Origin: Adineta vaga
Taxonomy: Eukaryota; Rotifera
Length of the DNA stretch: 64,000 nucleotides
Assembly (NCBI GenBank): GCA_021613535.1
Contig: CP075495.1
Span: 310,001 to 374,000, forward strand
Direction: 5' to 3'
The notes below the pieces were generated by a model that did not search any database, was not told where the DNA came from, and saw only the letters and a program-made list of their open reading frames with translations. A program made the position numbers and the translations under genes. Positions 12,426 to 24,300 of the stretch are shown piece after piece. Position 1 is the first letter of the stretch; every line of letters starts with the position of its first letter.

Positions 12426-13989
12426 TCAGAAGCATTGAGCAAAGCGTAGTTGTGTTTCTGTATATAGTTTATCTAATCTTTCCGTCTCCGCAAGTTGCGA
12501 TTTTGCTGGCTTCATCAACAAAGTTTTGTAATCGAAATGTCTTAAAATGATTAAGTCAGTCAGACGTTTCACACGTGACAATGGCACATAAATTGCGGCA
12601 ATATCATCAGTTCTGCTTGGTAGTTTTAAATCAATGACAACATTACTCAAAGTTTGACCTTGACTTTTATGTGTTGTGATAGCAAATGCAGGCACAAGTG
12701 GCAATGCACGTCGCTTAATCGATATAATTGTTTTTGAATTTGATCTTGGTTTCTTATCTTTTGGTAGCATATCAGCGATATTAATACGGAATGATTGTTC
12801 CATCAATGGTATCGGGATGAGATTTGATTGAAGTTGTTCGAAATTGCATTCAATCTTCGACCGAGCGACTTCAATGATGGCGTACAATGGTTTACGGATA
12901 TATTGTATATTACTGAGGAATGTTTCTGAGATACTGTCTGTTGACACAGAATTTTCTTCATACACAAGTTGTCGAAAGATTCCATTCATTCCATTGATAA
13001 AACCCAGTTCTATAGCAATATTTTGTGTTAACATAACAGACATTCCAGGAACCAAAGATAAAAGACCAGGTAAATGCTCTGTTCTGCTATCAGATAATTC
13101 TAACAACTTTTTAACTAATTTTGGATCTTCGATTGATTTGCCTTTACAACTATCTTGAGCAGTGCACACCATAAGAGCTTGACCCACTTCTACTGCCTTA
13201 TGAATCGCTGCCTTATTGTTTAGTCTTGTCCGTACTTCGTTTCGGAACACGAAAATGGGCGCCTTAAAAGACGAAGATAAATAAGTATTCGATAGAAAAA
13301 GAGTTCTTTACTTTATTCCAAGGTGGATCACATAGAGAATTGACTGACGGTTGTCCCACAACTCGTGTTAACAGTAACTCATAATCGTCATGGTTACATT
13401 GTCCAAGACGAAGTCGATCGAGAAGTTGAAGATATTGAGAATCTTCCGTTCGCATCTGTTGAGTGAATTTCACAACGCAGTTAATCTGGAGAATTAGAGA
13501 ACGTGCAACACGTTGTTGAATTTCCTTCTCATTGAGCGATTTGTCTGGTTTTTTTTTCGATGGTAAAGAAAAATCAGTATATAATGGTGCATCGAATATG
13601 GGTCGGTATTGCATATAATCACCGAAGAAAATGACGTTTACACCACCGAACGGAATTTGAGCAACGACATGTTTTGCAGAGCACATTATTCGATTAAGTT
13701 TTGCCAATAAATGTAAACCAACCATACTTATTTCATCGATTAATAGATATTCAACCAGTCTCCACTCCTTTTCAAGTTTCGAATCACCTGCTTTAATGAT
13801 TCGTGGCTGTCTATAATTTCGTTGTTCACCTAAAAACGAATGAATGGTCATACCGCCAATTTCAGCAGCTGCAATCCCAGTAGGTGCAAGTTTTCGCATC
13901 ATCTGCATCCTTTTGGTGATAACAAAGTATTTGCTAAGAGCACGAATAAGTTGTGATTTGCCTGTACCGCCACATCCTGGTATGCACAT
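12426..13989 (-). CDS. Helitron PIF1-like helicase region
   Basis: Two exons encode a superfamily 1 DNA helicase, the 5'-3' motor that unwinds DNA during rolling-circle transposition. Walker A is GCGGTGKS near 13958-13985, Walker B is LLIDEISMV near 13725-13755, and the C-terminal helicase motif THKSQGQTLSNVVID lies near 12630-12680. The exon break is a 54-bp GT-AG intron (about 13305 to 13252), and the spliced frame runs into APIFVFRNEVR, a conserved Helitron and PIF1 segment. Upstream, another intron at about 14054-13999 joins this part to the preceding exon. No break is seen inside the helicase itself. Confidence 0.88.
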
Positions 13990-14045
13990 TATAAGTTGAC
14001 CATTATTGTGACCTAGAAAGACGATAAATATTATCTTCTGGTAGA

Positions 14046-15358
14046 CTATATTATGAAAATACCTGTACGATATTGACTATCACCATCAAGATGACTCGTA
14101 ATGATCATGAATGCGGCACGTTGCTCTCTATTCAATGTGAACTCATCAGCAATACTTTTTTGAGTGGGAACATTGGTTGTAATTGACACAACTGGAAGAA
14201 TTGAACCACCATTTGCGAGATTGCTGTTATTATTGTCACTAGTTGAATTCATTATTGTTACCATGGCATCTTTTGCAGCATGCATATCTGAAGATTCATC
14301 TGCTGTCTCATGATTACCTGTAATTAAACTTCGTCTTGCTCGTTCTTTTTCTGTTTTCAATTGCGCTTGTCATTTCTTATTTAAATTAACTAAATTGTTG
14401 GTTGCAGCAACAAATGGTCTAAGTTGTTGATTCATAGAGTCAGTAAATTCATTTGAGGTAGACGAACGGCTACCTACAAAAAAATCCATATTTATATTCT
14501 ACTTTGGATCAATAATTATCGCAAACTGTGACTCACTGGTTATATCGCTAAATCGTCCAACTTTTTCGACCGCCTCGATAGTTTCTTGAATATATTGATC
14601 TTCTGTTGTTCTTTTTTCGGCATTAGCTGCTGTAGTTGTATATTCATCTATGTCTTTTAACAACTCTGATAAAGCTTCATTATCATCTATATCGTCTTCA
14701 CTGTCAAAATTTCGATCTGTAGGTACAAGTACTGGATCGATTTCGTTATCATCAGTTTGCGCTTCTGTAATAACTTGAAATAGGTGTGCATCACGGTCCT
14801 TCTTACATTCATGTAAAAGTTGAATATTTTCTATGATCTTCCATGCGTGAATGGAAATGTGTGATTGACGAGAATTGAAAGCATCTTCCCACGTTTGGTT
14901 GAGGTCACAGAGATCAGCAATGGTGCGCCAAGGTACAAAGAGTGTAAGGATAGCTCGACAATATCGCTCTCGAGTATCAACACGATCTTGTCGAGGAATT
15001 TGTGGACCATAAAGAATCGGCACATGAGGTTCAGTATATTTCATCAAAACATGTGTTTTTGCTTGTGGATGTTGATTTTGGAAAGCGTAACGCTCATTAG
15101 GTGGGCGACCTCTTTTGTTGCCTTCGTTTTCTCGCGATACCATATTTGTTGATAAATATCTCAAGTCAGTTGCATTCATCTTTTTTTATATACAGCGCTA
15201 ACAAAATCATATAAACACATGCTGTTCAGAATATTGGAACGATATTGATAATCAATTCTTGTATTAACGAGTACGTAGTTTTTATCAGAATCAGGAGATT
15301 GAAGTTGGAAATTTTCTTCATCGTTGTTCTCATCATTAGTAGTTACATCATCAGGCAT
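14046..15358 (-). CDS. Helitron linker between Rep and helicase, with two lesions
   Basis: Segments 15358-15176, 15179-14499 and 14360-14046 form the acidic, low-complexity region between the Rep and helicase domains, including the Helitron-typical CLYDFVS word. The frame changes at a seven-T run (15181-15187), consistent with a one-base indel, and an in-frame TGA lies near 14371 just upstream of the last segment. The remaining sequence looks well preserved. The lesions may be real inactivating mutations or, for the homopolymer, an assembly error. Confidence 0.65.
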
Positions 15359-15419
15359 ATCATCATCAGACAGATTATCATCAACTACGTCTAAAATTGA
15401 AAAATAAACGCAATAAGCA

Positions 15420-17487
15420 TTAGTGTTTATAAATAAATTGTTTACCTTCGGCTAAGTGTGTCAATTTTTGTTTTACTCGGATCTGATTAAGCTGTGCTTG
15501 TAAATATCGTTCAGTTTGAATTAGAAAAAGACCTTGAAATTTGTGTGTCGTGTAATGGTCATTCCAACTCATGAGATAAGAAGCAACCTGTACTCCAGAT
15601 AGCTCTTGTTGAGAAGCAAGTGCATTGTAACACCGTAAAACCAATTTTCGCGATTTTTCAATTATATTCTGTTGATTCGTTTGATGAGATGGATCCACGA
15701 TAGTTGTAATACATTTTTGTACAAGAGAAAGTGTGTCATGGAAAGAGATACTCATTTTTGTTACATAGTCAGTAACATAATAGACAAGAGCTTTTGTATC
15801 ACTGCCGCTCCAAATAAATTTGATATCCATATTGGAACGACAAGCTGCTATAAGATACTCGTTAAAATTGTTGATCATTGGATCCGAGCGACGCATTGAA
15901 ATATTGCCAGTGTCTGGATCAACCGTTGACACGCGGACTATTTTTCGTGGCATACGCATGCGACAAATTTTTTTGAGGCCTCCCTTCTTCTTGCAATATT
16001 TATAGCAAGTATCAGTGTGGTAATGAGTGTTGCCTGTTTCTACCAACTGTACTACATCTGCTCGAAATCTTGATGAAAAATTAGGCGATGATAGATTTGG
16101 AGCAAATGAGCAAGCTGGTATTATTTTTGAGTTTTTATTTGAGGTATTATTTGTATCTAAAATAGGAATTAGATGTTCTATCCTCTTCTAATAATTTACA
16201 ATATCGTACTTCGTGTTGGTTGATCACGAGTTGGTGTTCGCATTGATTGATGTTGAGACGGAGAACCAAAGGAAATAGTTGACGCGCAAGCTCGAACTGA
16301 GGGAGATTGTTGATCTCTTCTTTGTGTCGCTTGAACAGGAGACTGGGGTTCGTTTTGATCACCATCTGTCAAATCGATAGTGCGCAAGGTTGTGTAAATA
16401 TTATTCTGTGAGCTTTTTTGAGGAGTATTAGATGAACTTGGTGCTATAGTATAACAAAGAGAGACATTCAAACAAGAATAAAAAGAAAAAGAGCCGTGCT
16501 ACTTGAATTTCCGGATACAGGTTTTTCCTTGAACTGATCTAAATCTTCTTTGATAATATCTTCCAAATAAGCTTTTAACTTTTCACGAAAATTGACATCT
16601 TGAATCTTTTCTTTAAGATCAGCGGATTTCATATCATGAGCAAGCCAAATAAGCAAATGTAAATGGAGAGAACCTCGCCCTTGGCTTTCAACAGTGCCGA
16701 AATAAGCCTTTACGGGTCCAAGAACACCACCCATTATCATAGTATCCAAGATATTGGTGATCAATACGTGAAAAAATTTGGCAGTGGCAACTGGATGTGA
16801 TGCTACAATTTCAGCTCTTTTGTAAGCATCCATAAGCTGTTCACTTTGAATATTGTCCAAATTAAGTTCAACCCCTGCAAAATATAGTGCTACAGGACTA
16901 TGAATATCAGCGGGATTTATAGTAAGGAAGATGCTGGGTAATCCTTGATTATATATAAGTGCATGGATTTGTGTGCGCAAAGCCGTACGTGAATACGCTG
17001 AACCCATGACTCGACCACCAACAGTTTTAATATGTTGGAGAAGCTTGTTCAATGTACTGTTTGACTCCGCACGACTGTACGGTTGCTTCAAACTGTTCTG
17101 AAGAGCTATTTCAATATCTTTACTATTTAACGATTGAATTTCATGGGCAGATGATCGAAAGTAAGGTTTTGTTGCTATCAGTTGAGCATGAAAACAGGCA
17201 TCACGACGTTGTAACAGATTAAAAATCACAAATATAAAACTCTCGCTTGTTTCAAAACGACGATCATTGTAAGATAATAGATATCGAATGTGCTCTCGAA
17301 AATTTACTTTAACTGGACGTGATTGATCTTCGGGTGTGCCAAGTCCATAACAGAATAAAGTTGGATACAGACCTGCCAATAACTTCGGATTGAAGTATTC
17401 GTTGACAGGTTTTGATGAATGAGGAATTAGGTAAATATTCTCGGTACTTGACTGATTGTTCTGTGTGTTATTTTTAATCTTGTTCAA
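15420..17487 (-). CDS. Helitron Rep (HUH endonuclease) region
   Basis: This carries the Helitron_like_N and Rep domains that nick DNA and join ends during rolling-circle transposition. The metal-binding HUH motif is HLH within GRGSLHLHLLIW (near 16655-16663). The paired catalytic tyrosines lie in YVTDYVTK (near 15760-15785), separated by three residues as expected. Between them is a Ser/Thr/Gln/Pro-rich stretch (16471-16196), ending in a short GT-AG intron at about 16145-16190. The cysteine- and histidine-containing segment HYHTDTCYKYCKKKGG (about 15975-16025) belongs to the conserved Rep region. No stop interrupts the recognisable domains. Confidence 0.88.
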
Positions 17488-17590
17488 AACGTAGGTAGAA
17501 ATTTCTTCTGAAGATACCGATGAGCCATCAACATCGAGAACAGCACTAAAAGAGACAGTCTATATGAAACAATTGATTTAATAAATATCC

Positions 17591-19008
17591 TTACCTATTA
17601 CTGATAGGTATTGCATCTGCAGTAGTGCATTCTTTCGGATCTAATAATGGATCGGGAACATATCCAGTTCTTTCGGGTTGATCCTTTTTATCACATATCT
17701 TTTGTTCTAAAGTTGATATAATGCATTCTGGCACATCGTCTTCCGGTAGTTGATTAATGTTTTGAAGATTTATATTAATTTTCTGATAAAGCATATTGTA
17801 CTTTTTCAACCATCGTAATGCTCGAATAATTTTCTGCTTACGTACTGTGAGAACTTTTTTTAGTTGAATACGATCGGGTGGACGAGCTCCAATAAATATT
17901 ACTTTCAGTGTATCACATAAATTGTCAAGCGCAAGTGGTAAACTATCGACAATATTTGGTACATTTTGAAAAAAACTAATACAATTTCCTTTCAATGCTG
18001 TTTGAGCAGTAGTAGTTGAATGAAAAGGCGAATGCAGTTTTATTATGCAACTATTATGACGATAAAATGAAATTAGTTTCTGTTCTGGAAGTGTCAATCC
18101 TTGCAGTTCAGCAGGTATGTCACCTATCCACATACTATTAGAAGGTGCGAACTTTGGGACAGATTTCTTCGAGAGGGCAACATGACATTTTTCACAAAGC
18201 CTGCACATGTTTACTTTCTTTTGCTGAAATAAACCGCTTTTGTATAAAATAACATCGTTTTGACAACAGAGCGATGACGAACTAAGTACTGAGAGATCTA
18301 AACAAATAAAGTCTGTATGCACTTTGAAACCACGAAATTACCTTTGTTATTCGCAGTATGTTTCGTTGTTTCTATATGGCTGTTGCTGAGGTTTTCATCG
18401 TCTTCGTTTAAATGTTTAATCAAACCCTTTAGCTCTTCAGAAATTTTAAGTAGATGACCATTCGGGATTTTTAGGACTGGCATTGTTTTCGAGTCTTTCG
18501 CTCGAGTATGAACATTGCAAACTGCGCAAGTGACTTCAACCAACATTGACATAGACATTTGTTCTAGAAACTGTTGTAAACGAGCCTCTTTCAACTCACG
18601 AGCAATTGGTTCAGGCCATGCTTGATCAACAGAAGGCCGTGACTCAACACTATTTCGGTCAATACCATTGTTTTCATATGATTGCTTTTCAAATCGTTTT
18701 GCAAGTCTATTGGTTTTGCTTAGTTTCCTTTGTTGTTCGAGTCGATTCCGACGTTGCTCTTCGGTTTCATCTACCCGAGCCGATAGACTTCGTTCTCGTG
18801 CTTTATCAAGCCGATTCTGACGTTGCTCTTCGGTTTCACTCATACGAATAGATCGGCTTCGTTGTCTTGCTTTGCCGAGTCGAATCTGACACTGTTCTTC
18901 TGTTTCGTTCAAACGACTTGATTGGCTACGTTGCCTTTTCTTCTCAAGTTGAATTTGACGCTGATTTTCTCTATCACTTTTCCCATTTTGTATTGAGCCT
19001 GAAATCAT
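17591..19008 (-). CDS. Helitron N-terminal region: ETEEQR repeats and DUF6570-like domain
   Basis: The first segment (19008-18298) has about four tandem 24-residue repeats of the form RLxETEEQRQxRLxKARxRSxS, Arg/Glu-rich and probably helical, as found at the start of many Helitron proteins. The next (18322-17591) holds a cysteine pair (MCRLCEKC) and the GDIPAELQGLTLPEQKLISFYR region typical of DUF6570, which commonly precedes the Rep domain. The two segments join through a short intron near 18300-18350. The function of these regions is not established. Confidence 0.75.
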
Positions 19009-19085
19009 TGGCCCAGCGAGGTCTTTCTCGACGCTGCCATCAGTTCGTATTGGTCTACTAGGAGAAGATTGAAATTCTGGTATTC

Positions 19086-19856
19086 TTATTTGGATAGAAG
19101 AACTGTTCTTGAATGTTTTCTTTTGAGGAATCTAAAAACCTTAACATTAATAGATATTTGATGTGCTAATGATCGACTCACTACATTGATTGACGTTGAG
19201 TTATTGTGTCTGTCAGACTCATTTTGCATATTTGGCAATAGAAGTGGAACAAAATGATTCGGAATCCATCTACCATTACTCGTTGCCCGAGCAACATCTT
19301 GGTTTTCGGCACGCGACCACAAAATAGCAATAAAAGAATTAGCGATGACAGTTGGAACAGGTGTGAAGACGCTATTCCACAAAGCCATATACTGCTCAAA
19401 ATTAATTTTTGGATAGACACTTCGTATTTTACATTGTAGGACATTGGATAATGCGGCTACTTCATATAATTCGGAATATGTATTTCTTTTACAAATAGAT
19501 TGGATAGCCGTGTCGATAGGTCCAATCAAATGTGAATACATAGTTTGATAATAATTTTCATTCGACATAAGTTCCATGATATTTCGAACTAAAAATGGGT
19601 ACGAAATTAATTATACAATAGAATAGAGGAAAAAGTAAATCCTTTTACCTCTTAATTCACATGTGGTTACCGATGAATTATTCATCAAAAGAAGAATAGA
19701 ATGGTATAAACAATTTCCATCACCAGGAACATCGACCGGGAGAAGATGATGAACATCATCAGCCGCTTTTTCCAGATATCTCTTCGCTAACAGATCCACC
19801 GCATGTTTTCTCTCGTCGAAAACTTGAATGGGATGAAATTGCAATGGTACCACCAA
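19086..19856 (-). CDS. OTU-like cysteine protease region of the Helitron
   Basis: The catalytic cysteine block VPGDGNCLYHSI lies in the first segment (19856-19611), and the histidine block IPNHFVPLL lies in the second (19577-19086). This is the order seen in OTU deubiquitinase-like domains, and OTU domains are known passengers or components of some Helitrons. An intron of about 50 bp separates the segments. Whether it is translated with the Rep-helicase protein or separately cannot be decided here. Confidence 0.75.
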
Positions 19857-19950
19857 TGATTCAATCTACATCATAATACACATCGAAATTTAATCATCAT
19901 TTTATTTTAATCAACTTACTTGTTGAATTTTGTTTACAACCAAATTGATT

Positions 19951-21401
19951 TCATCGTAGTACATAGCACTTTCGGAACATTCCCAGAAGTCGAAGTACTC
20001 GTTTGAATTTAAGATCACGATTCATTGTGCTACATTGTGAGCAACAATAACCTGCGCAGTTTACGTTACAAAAAACACATCGTGTGCTCATGTTTATGTG
20101 CTGATCAGTTTCAATTGTGTGTAATACGGCCAACAATTGAACAGAGTTCTGCACACGATCATGCGACTGACACTTTCGTTTAGGACTTCTCTGACGTTTT
20201 GTTGGATTTGGTTCGTCTTGTCTTTGTTCATAGTCACCATACTGTGTTGGACAATCGCTCGACAGGTGCCTACGATCTCCACACAAATAACATCCGTACA
20301 AATTCAGCTGTTGACAGATGTTCGCATCTTCTGTTTTTTAATCGGATTATCTACGTAAGAACTGAGTGTACGCACGTTTCTGTTTGTCAAGTGTTTGCTA
20401 CTCAACTTTGATGTTGCTTTATGTGAATACTTTTCATTACAATACTAGTTTGGTAATATTTCGGTTTTCTGAAGGAATAATTGTTTTAGTTGATTTGATA
20501 ATTGCTGGTTCCTGGCTCGACAATATAAAATGTCTTCTATTTGTTGAGCCTCGGCAATTATTTCATTCAATGAACCATTACGAGATTTTTTTATCAATTT
20601 GAATAAGTCCTTACGCATCCGACATAAAAAGTGTTTGACTAGATCAGTTTCAGTTTCATTCGGTTTATGTTCTCTCCAGAGAGCATGAAGACGAACTGAA
20701 AACTCATTTATAGTTTCACCCTCCTTCTGTTTACATTCATACCATTCAGCTTCTTGACGTGGTCTAGAAACCGTTGGATTAAATTGTATGAGAAATAATT
20801 CTTTAAATTCTTCCCATGTTCGCAGTTGACGATGCGACAGACCTAACTGAGAGTACCATTCCAGAGCTGATCCCCGTAGAAATTGTGAAACACCGTTGAG
20901 TAATGTAAGACTATCATCAAGACGTACTGATTTAGCATACTCTTGAACCTGAATCAAGAAATGTGCCGGACTTTCTGAATGCTTTCCGTGAAATACAGGA
21001 GCCTCTGAGGAAGATGGTATCGTAATTAAACACTCTGCATCGTTTGCCGAAAGTGCTGATGATATATTTGCTGCACCTTTTACCTCATGCTCCATCAGAC
21101 CCGAAGCTATTGAAAGGCCGTGTTCCGAGGAAGTATCTGTTTTTAACATTGATAGTCTTTCTGCTTTATATTCTTCCACTATTGCTTCACTATTCTGTGA
21201 GATAATCGGCGAGGTCATTACAGGTCCTGTAAATTTATTTAACTTGTTCAACATACAGTTCATTTTTGTAATCATATCAGCATACAAGATACAATTCGAT
21301 TGTTGTTTGTTTTCTACATTTTGTGTACGTGTCTTCAACCTGATGTGATGTAGGTAGTGATGGAGTAGTCGCTGTACTTTCAAACATCGACTGCAATTCA
21401 T
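19951..21401 (-). CDS. Gag-like protein with CCHC zinc knuckle, upstream of the Helitron
   Basis: The main exon (21401-20445, 318 codons) carries a retrotransposon Gag domain (PVFHGKHSESPAHFLIQV onward; DSLTLLNGVSQFLRGSALEWY). A second segment (20301-19951) begins with a zinc knuckle CYLCGDRRHLSSDC (C-x2-C-x4-H-x4-C) followed by an Arg/Lys-rich stretch and extra cysteine pairs. An intron of roughly 100 bp probably joins them; I could not fix the donor. No protease or polymerase follows; the next genes on this strand are the Helitron OTU and Rep-helicase. It is clearly related to the divergent gag on the plus strand at 21806. It may be a solo gag gene, a retroelement relic, or a segment carried by the Helitron. 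Confidence 0.65.
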
Positions 21402-21805
21402 AATTGTTTGAATTCATTTTTTCGTTTGTGACAGCTGATTAACAACGTTGATATTTCACCAATTTGATCTTCTGATGCACTCACCCAATATAAATTAATT
21501 TTGTCAACCAGCTTCTACCGCAAATACTCTCATCCTGGGGCAGTATAAAAAATTTGATCAGTGTGATATGGGTAACTGAACTTAATGGTTTTGGTTTATA
21601 TTGGGTGTATATCATAGAGCATATGTACCATTTAATATCCGTTCTCTCTCTCCTCCCTATCTTTTTACCTTCTCTCTCTTCCCTATCTTTTTCTTCCACT
21701 TACTTATTTACACATACTTGTATCGATGCACATAGAGTAGAAATTACTCTTCTATTTCATAAAATATCGTCCAGGTTTCTACCGATTCTCGATTGCAAAA
21801 AAATC

Positions 21806-23163
21806 ATGCCGTCTGAAAAAAAAACTTTAATTGAAAAAATTCGATTAGAAGAAGCTATTAAACGCATTCAAAATATGTGCGTAGACAATGCAGAGCGAAT
21901 CACAAAATTAGAAGAGAAACATAATCAGATATATAAAAGTATTACTCAAAAATATGAAGAAGCAGAAGGACGAATCTTAGATATACAGAGCCAAACTGCT
22001 GAGATGCGCATGAAAATGACATCAACATTAGACGAAGCGAAACAACAATTTGACCCAATTAAACAACAATATAGTGAAATTATCCAAACATTAAGTTCTC
22101 TAAGTAACGGAGAACAATCACAGTCACAAAATATTCAAAAGTCTTCAAATTCGTCAAAAAATCGTTTATTATCTACTCAACCAGTGTTAAATATAGACGA
22201 TCACTCAAATAACACTAATGAAACTATGCCTCTTCTTCAAGTAAATGAAGTTAAAATTCCAAAGCCACATTCAATTATAGTGCCTTTACCGACAGCAATT
22301 CCAACTTTCTCTGGAAAAAATTCAGAAAGCCCCAATCAATTCCTAATCCGTATTCAAGAATATGCTGAAATAGTTTACGGATGGGATGAGTCAACTCTAC
22401 TCCTTGGCATTTCTCAATTTTTACGAGATGCTGCATTAGATTGGTATTGTCAACTGAGAGCTTCTGATCGGCGTCCGCACAAATGGTCAGAATTTGTCAG
22501 TTTATTTATGTTCCAATTTCATTCGCCTATACAAATTGCTCATCAACAACAAGAGTGGTACGAATGCAACCAATTGGAAAATGAAACCATTAATGAATTC
22601 TTAATCCGCTTACGCACTATCTGGTATAAACAAAAGCCAAAAGAAACAGAAGCTGATTTGATAAAGCACTTAATGTGCAAAATGCGAAGCGATTTGTTTA
22701 CCATGATGGGTGTGATCCCTGGTGCTTCCCTGGATGATATTATATTAGAAGCACAAAAAGCTGAAGAAATATTATATTGCCGTAATCAGGAACAATCTTT
22801 AGCAAAATGTTTTAAACAAATTTCACTTAAAAACAATATTTTAGGTAATTATGAACATTTTAAAATCACGATCATAGAAAAAAAATCAATTGAATCTTAA
22901 AAATTTTTATTTTAGAATATTCGTCCGACGAAGAAAATGCTTTTCATCAAGGAAATAATGGCAACTCATTACAGGATACGAATAATGATTCATCTAAAAC
23001 ATCAAATTCTATTCAGTGCCGAAGCTGCAGAATATTTGGACATCTTTTTAAAGATTGTCCGAATAATAATGCGGACTTTTTTATTCCATCAACTGCTAAA
23101 AATTCCCATTCAAAAAACGAACACAGAGCGTTGGCAAGACGGGATGCCGACGCTCATTTATAG
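21806..23163 (+). CDS. Retrovirus-like Gag, two exons
   Basis: Starting at ATG 21806, exon 1 encodes a coiled-coil N-terminus (residues 1-90), a Ser/Asn/Gln-rich linker, then a retrotransposon Gag domain (FSGKNSESPNQFLIRIQEYA; QFLRDAALDWYCQL; EWYECNQLENETINEFLIRL). A GT-AG intron (22845-22915) connects it in phase to exon 2 (22916-23163), which carries the nucleocapsid zinc knuckle CRSCRIFGHLFKDC and ends at TAG 23161. The protease lies in the -1 frame immediately downstream, with a slippery heptamer at 23112-23118. The role would be capsid assembly and RNA packaging of a retroelement particle. Confidence 0.8.
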
Positions 23164-23546
23164 AACCACCCGTCCAAACAATATCTCATTTTTATCCAGT
23201 TGATTTTACCAAACACAATCCTTTTACTGTTTCAGGAAAAATAGCTGGTATAACAATTCCTTTACTCATTGATTCAGGATCATCATTGACAATCATTAAC
23301 AAAACGCTATTTTCAAAGCTACCATCTTATTTTCATCAACAAGCTAAATTGTGCTCACCTTGCTTATCTGTTCAATTAGCGGATAGATCCGAGCTGGATA
23401 TCGAATATGTTGTCCTCTCATTACCTGTTACTATTTCAAATACAACCCGTTGTAACACAGTTTATGTAGCACCTCGATTATCTCGGTTATGTATTATCGG
23501 ATATGATCTAATACAAATACATAATTTACAAATTGATGGAGGATAG
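23119..23546 (+). CDS. Retroviral-type aspartic protease, -1 frame relative to gag
   Basis: This frame encodes a pepsin-like retroviral protease. The active-site block is IPLLIDSGSSLTIINKTL (near 23258-23310), and a C-terminal LCIIGYDLI block (about 23495-23520) resembles the conserved G-x-D-x-(L/I) end of the fold. It is in frame -1 to gag and open back past the heptamer A-AAA-AAC, so expression by ribosomal frameshifting is likely. It ends at TAG 23544. No reverse transcriptase, RNase H or integrase motif follows. Confidence 0.75.
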
Positions 23547-23816
23547 CATACTGCATACTTCAAAAGTTCTAATGAAAATATATCGGATGATGGCAAATAC
23601 TGACAAAACAAATGTTTGTGTGACAATTTCCTTTTGTGAGCGTCTCTGTTCTTGAGATTGTCTATTTTTTTTATCGCTATCGCAGTTTGTCTTTTTCTTT
23701 TTTTCTGCTGACAGAATATATCCGATTACATCTCTATACATGATAAAAAAAGAAATAATATAAAGACCACAAGTTAAAAGAATTAAAAGAAAGATATTCC
23801 AGCTTGAGAAAAAAAG

Positions 23817-24095
23817 TTCGTATATGTGTATAGATGAATGATATAAGAGAGAACGAAACAAAGTTCACCGATTGAACAATGTTCGTACACGTGTATATAT
23901 GATGGATATCAAAGATGATGAAACAACGTTCACCGATTCAATGATGTTCGTATATATGTATATATGAAAGATATAATAGATGATGAAACAGCGTTGAACA
24001 ATTAAATCATCTTTGTATATGTGAAAGATATAATAGATGATGAAACAACGTTGAACAATTGAACCATCTTTGTATATGTGAAGGATATATGCAGC
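23817..24095. repeat. Tandem repeat, about five units of 57-66 bp
   Basis: Degenerate units share the words GATGATGAAACAACGTT, CGATTGAACAATGTTCG and TATATGTGAAAGATATAATA. The last two units are nearly identical. The array lies between the protease and Env-like genes, where a polymerase gene would be expected, and has no coding potential that I recognise. Confidence 0.75.
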
Positions 24096-24300
24096 AGCAT
24101 GAAAAGAATGATCACGTGGATGAGTATAAATAGAGGAGGCATCGTACGAAATTTTATACACTGACTATTAAGATTTGAACGAAACACATCGTGTATTTAC
24201 TAAAATAATCGGTTTAAAGGTGATTATTTTGATTATTTAGTGGAAGAAGAACCCGTTAAGATCATATATACACAATAAATACAATAAAACAATCGGTTTA

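Larger units (their letters stand above)
12426..19861 (-). mobile_element. OTU-Helitron, multi-exon, probably autonomous in origin
   Basis: Read on the minus strand, the order is OTU-like protease, ETEEQR repeat region, DUF6570-like region, HUH Rep nuclease with paired tyrosines, and PIF1-type helicase. This is the layout of rolling-circle Helitron transposons. Short introns separate the parts; good examples are a 54-bp intron at about 13252-13305 and one at about 13999-14054. At least two lesions are visible, an in-frame TGA near 14371 and a frame change at a seven-T run at 15181-15187, so this copy may be inactive. I could not identify the TC and CTRR ends or the 3' hairpin. Confidence 0.85.
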
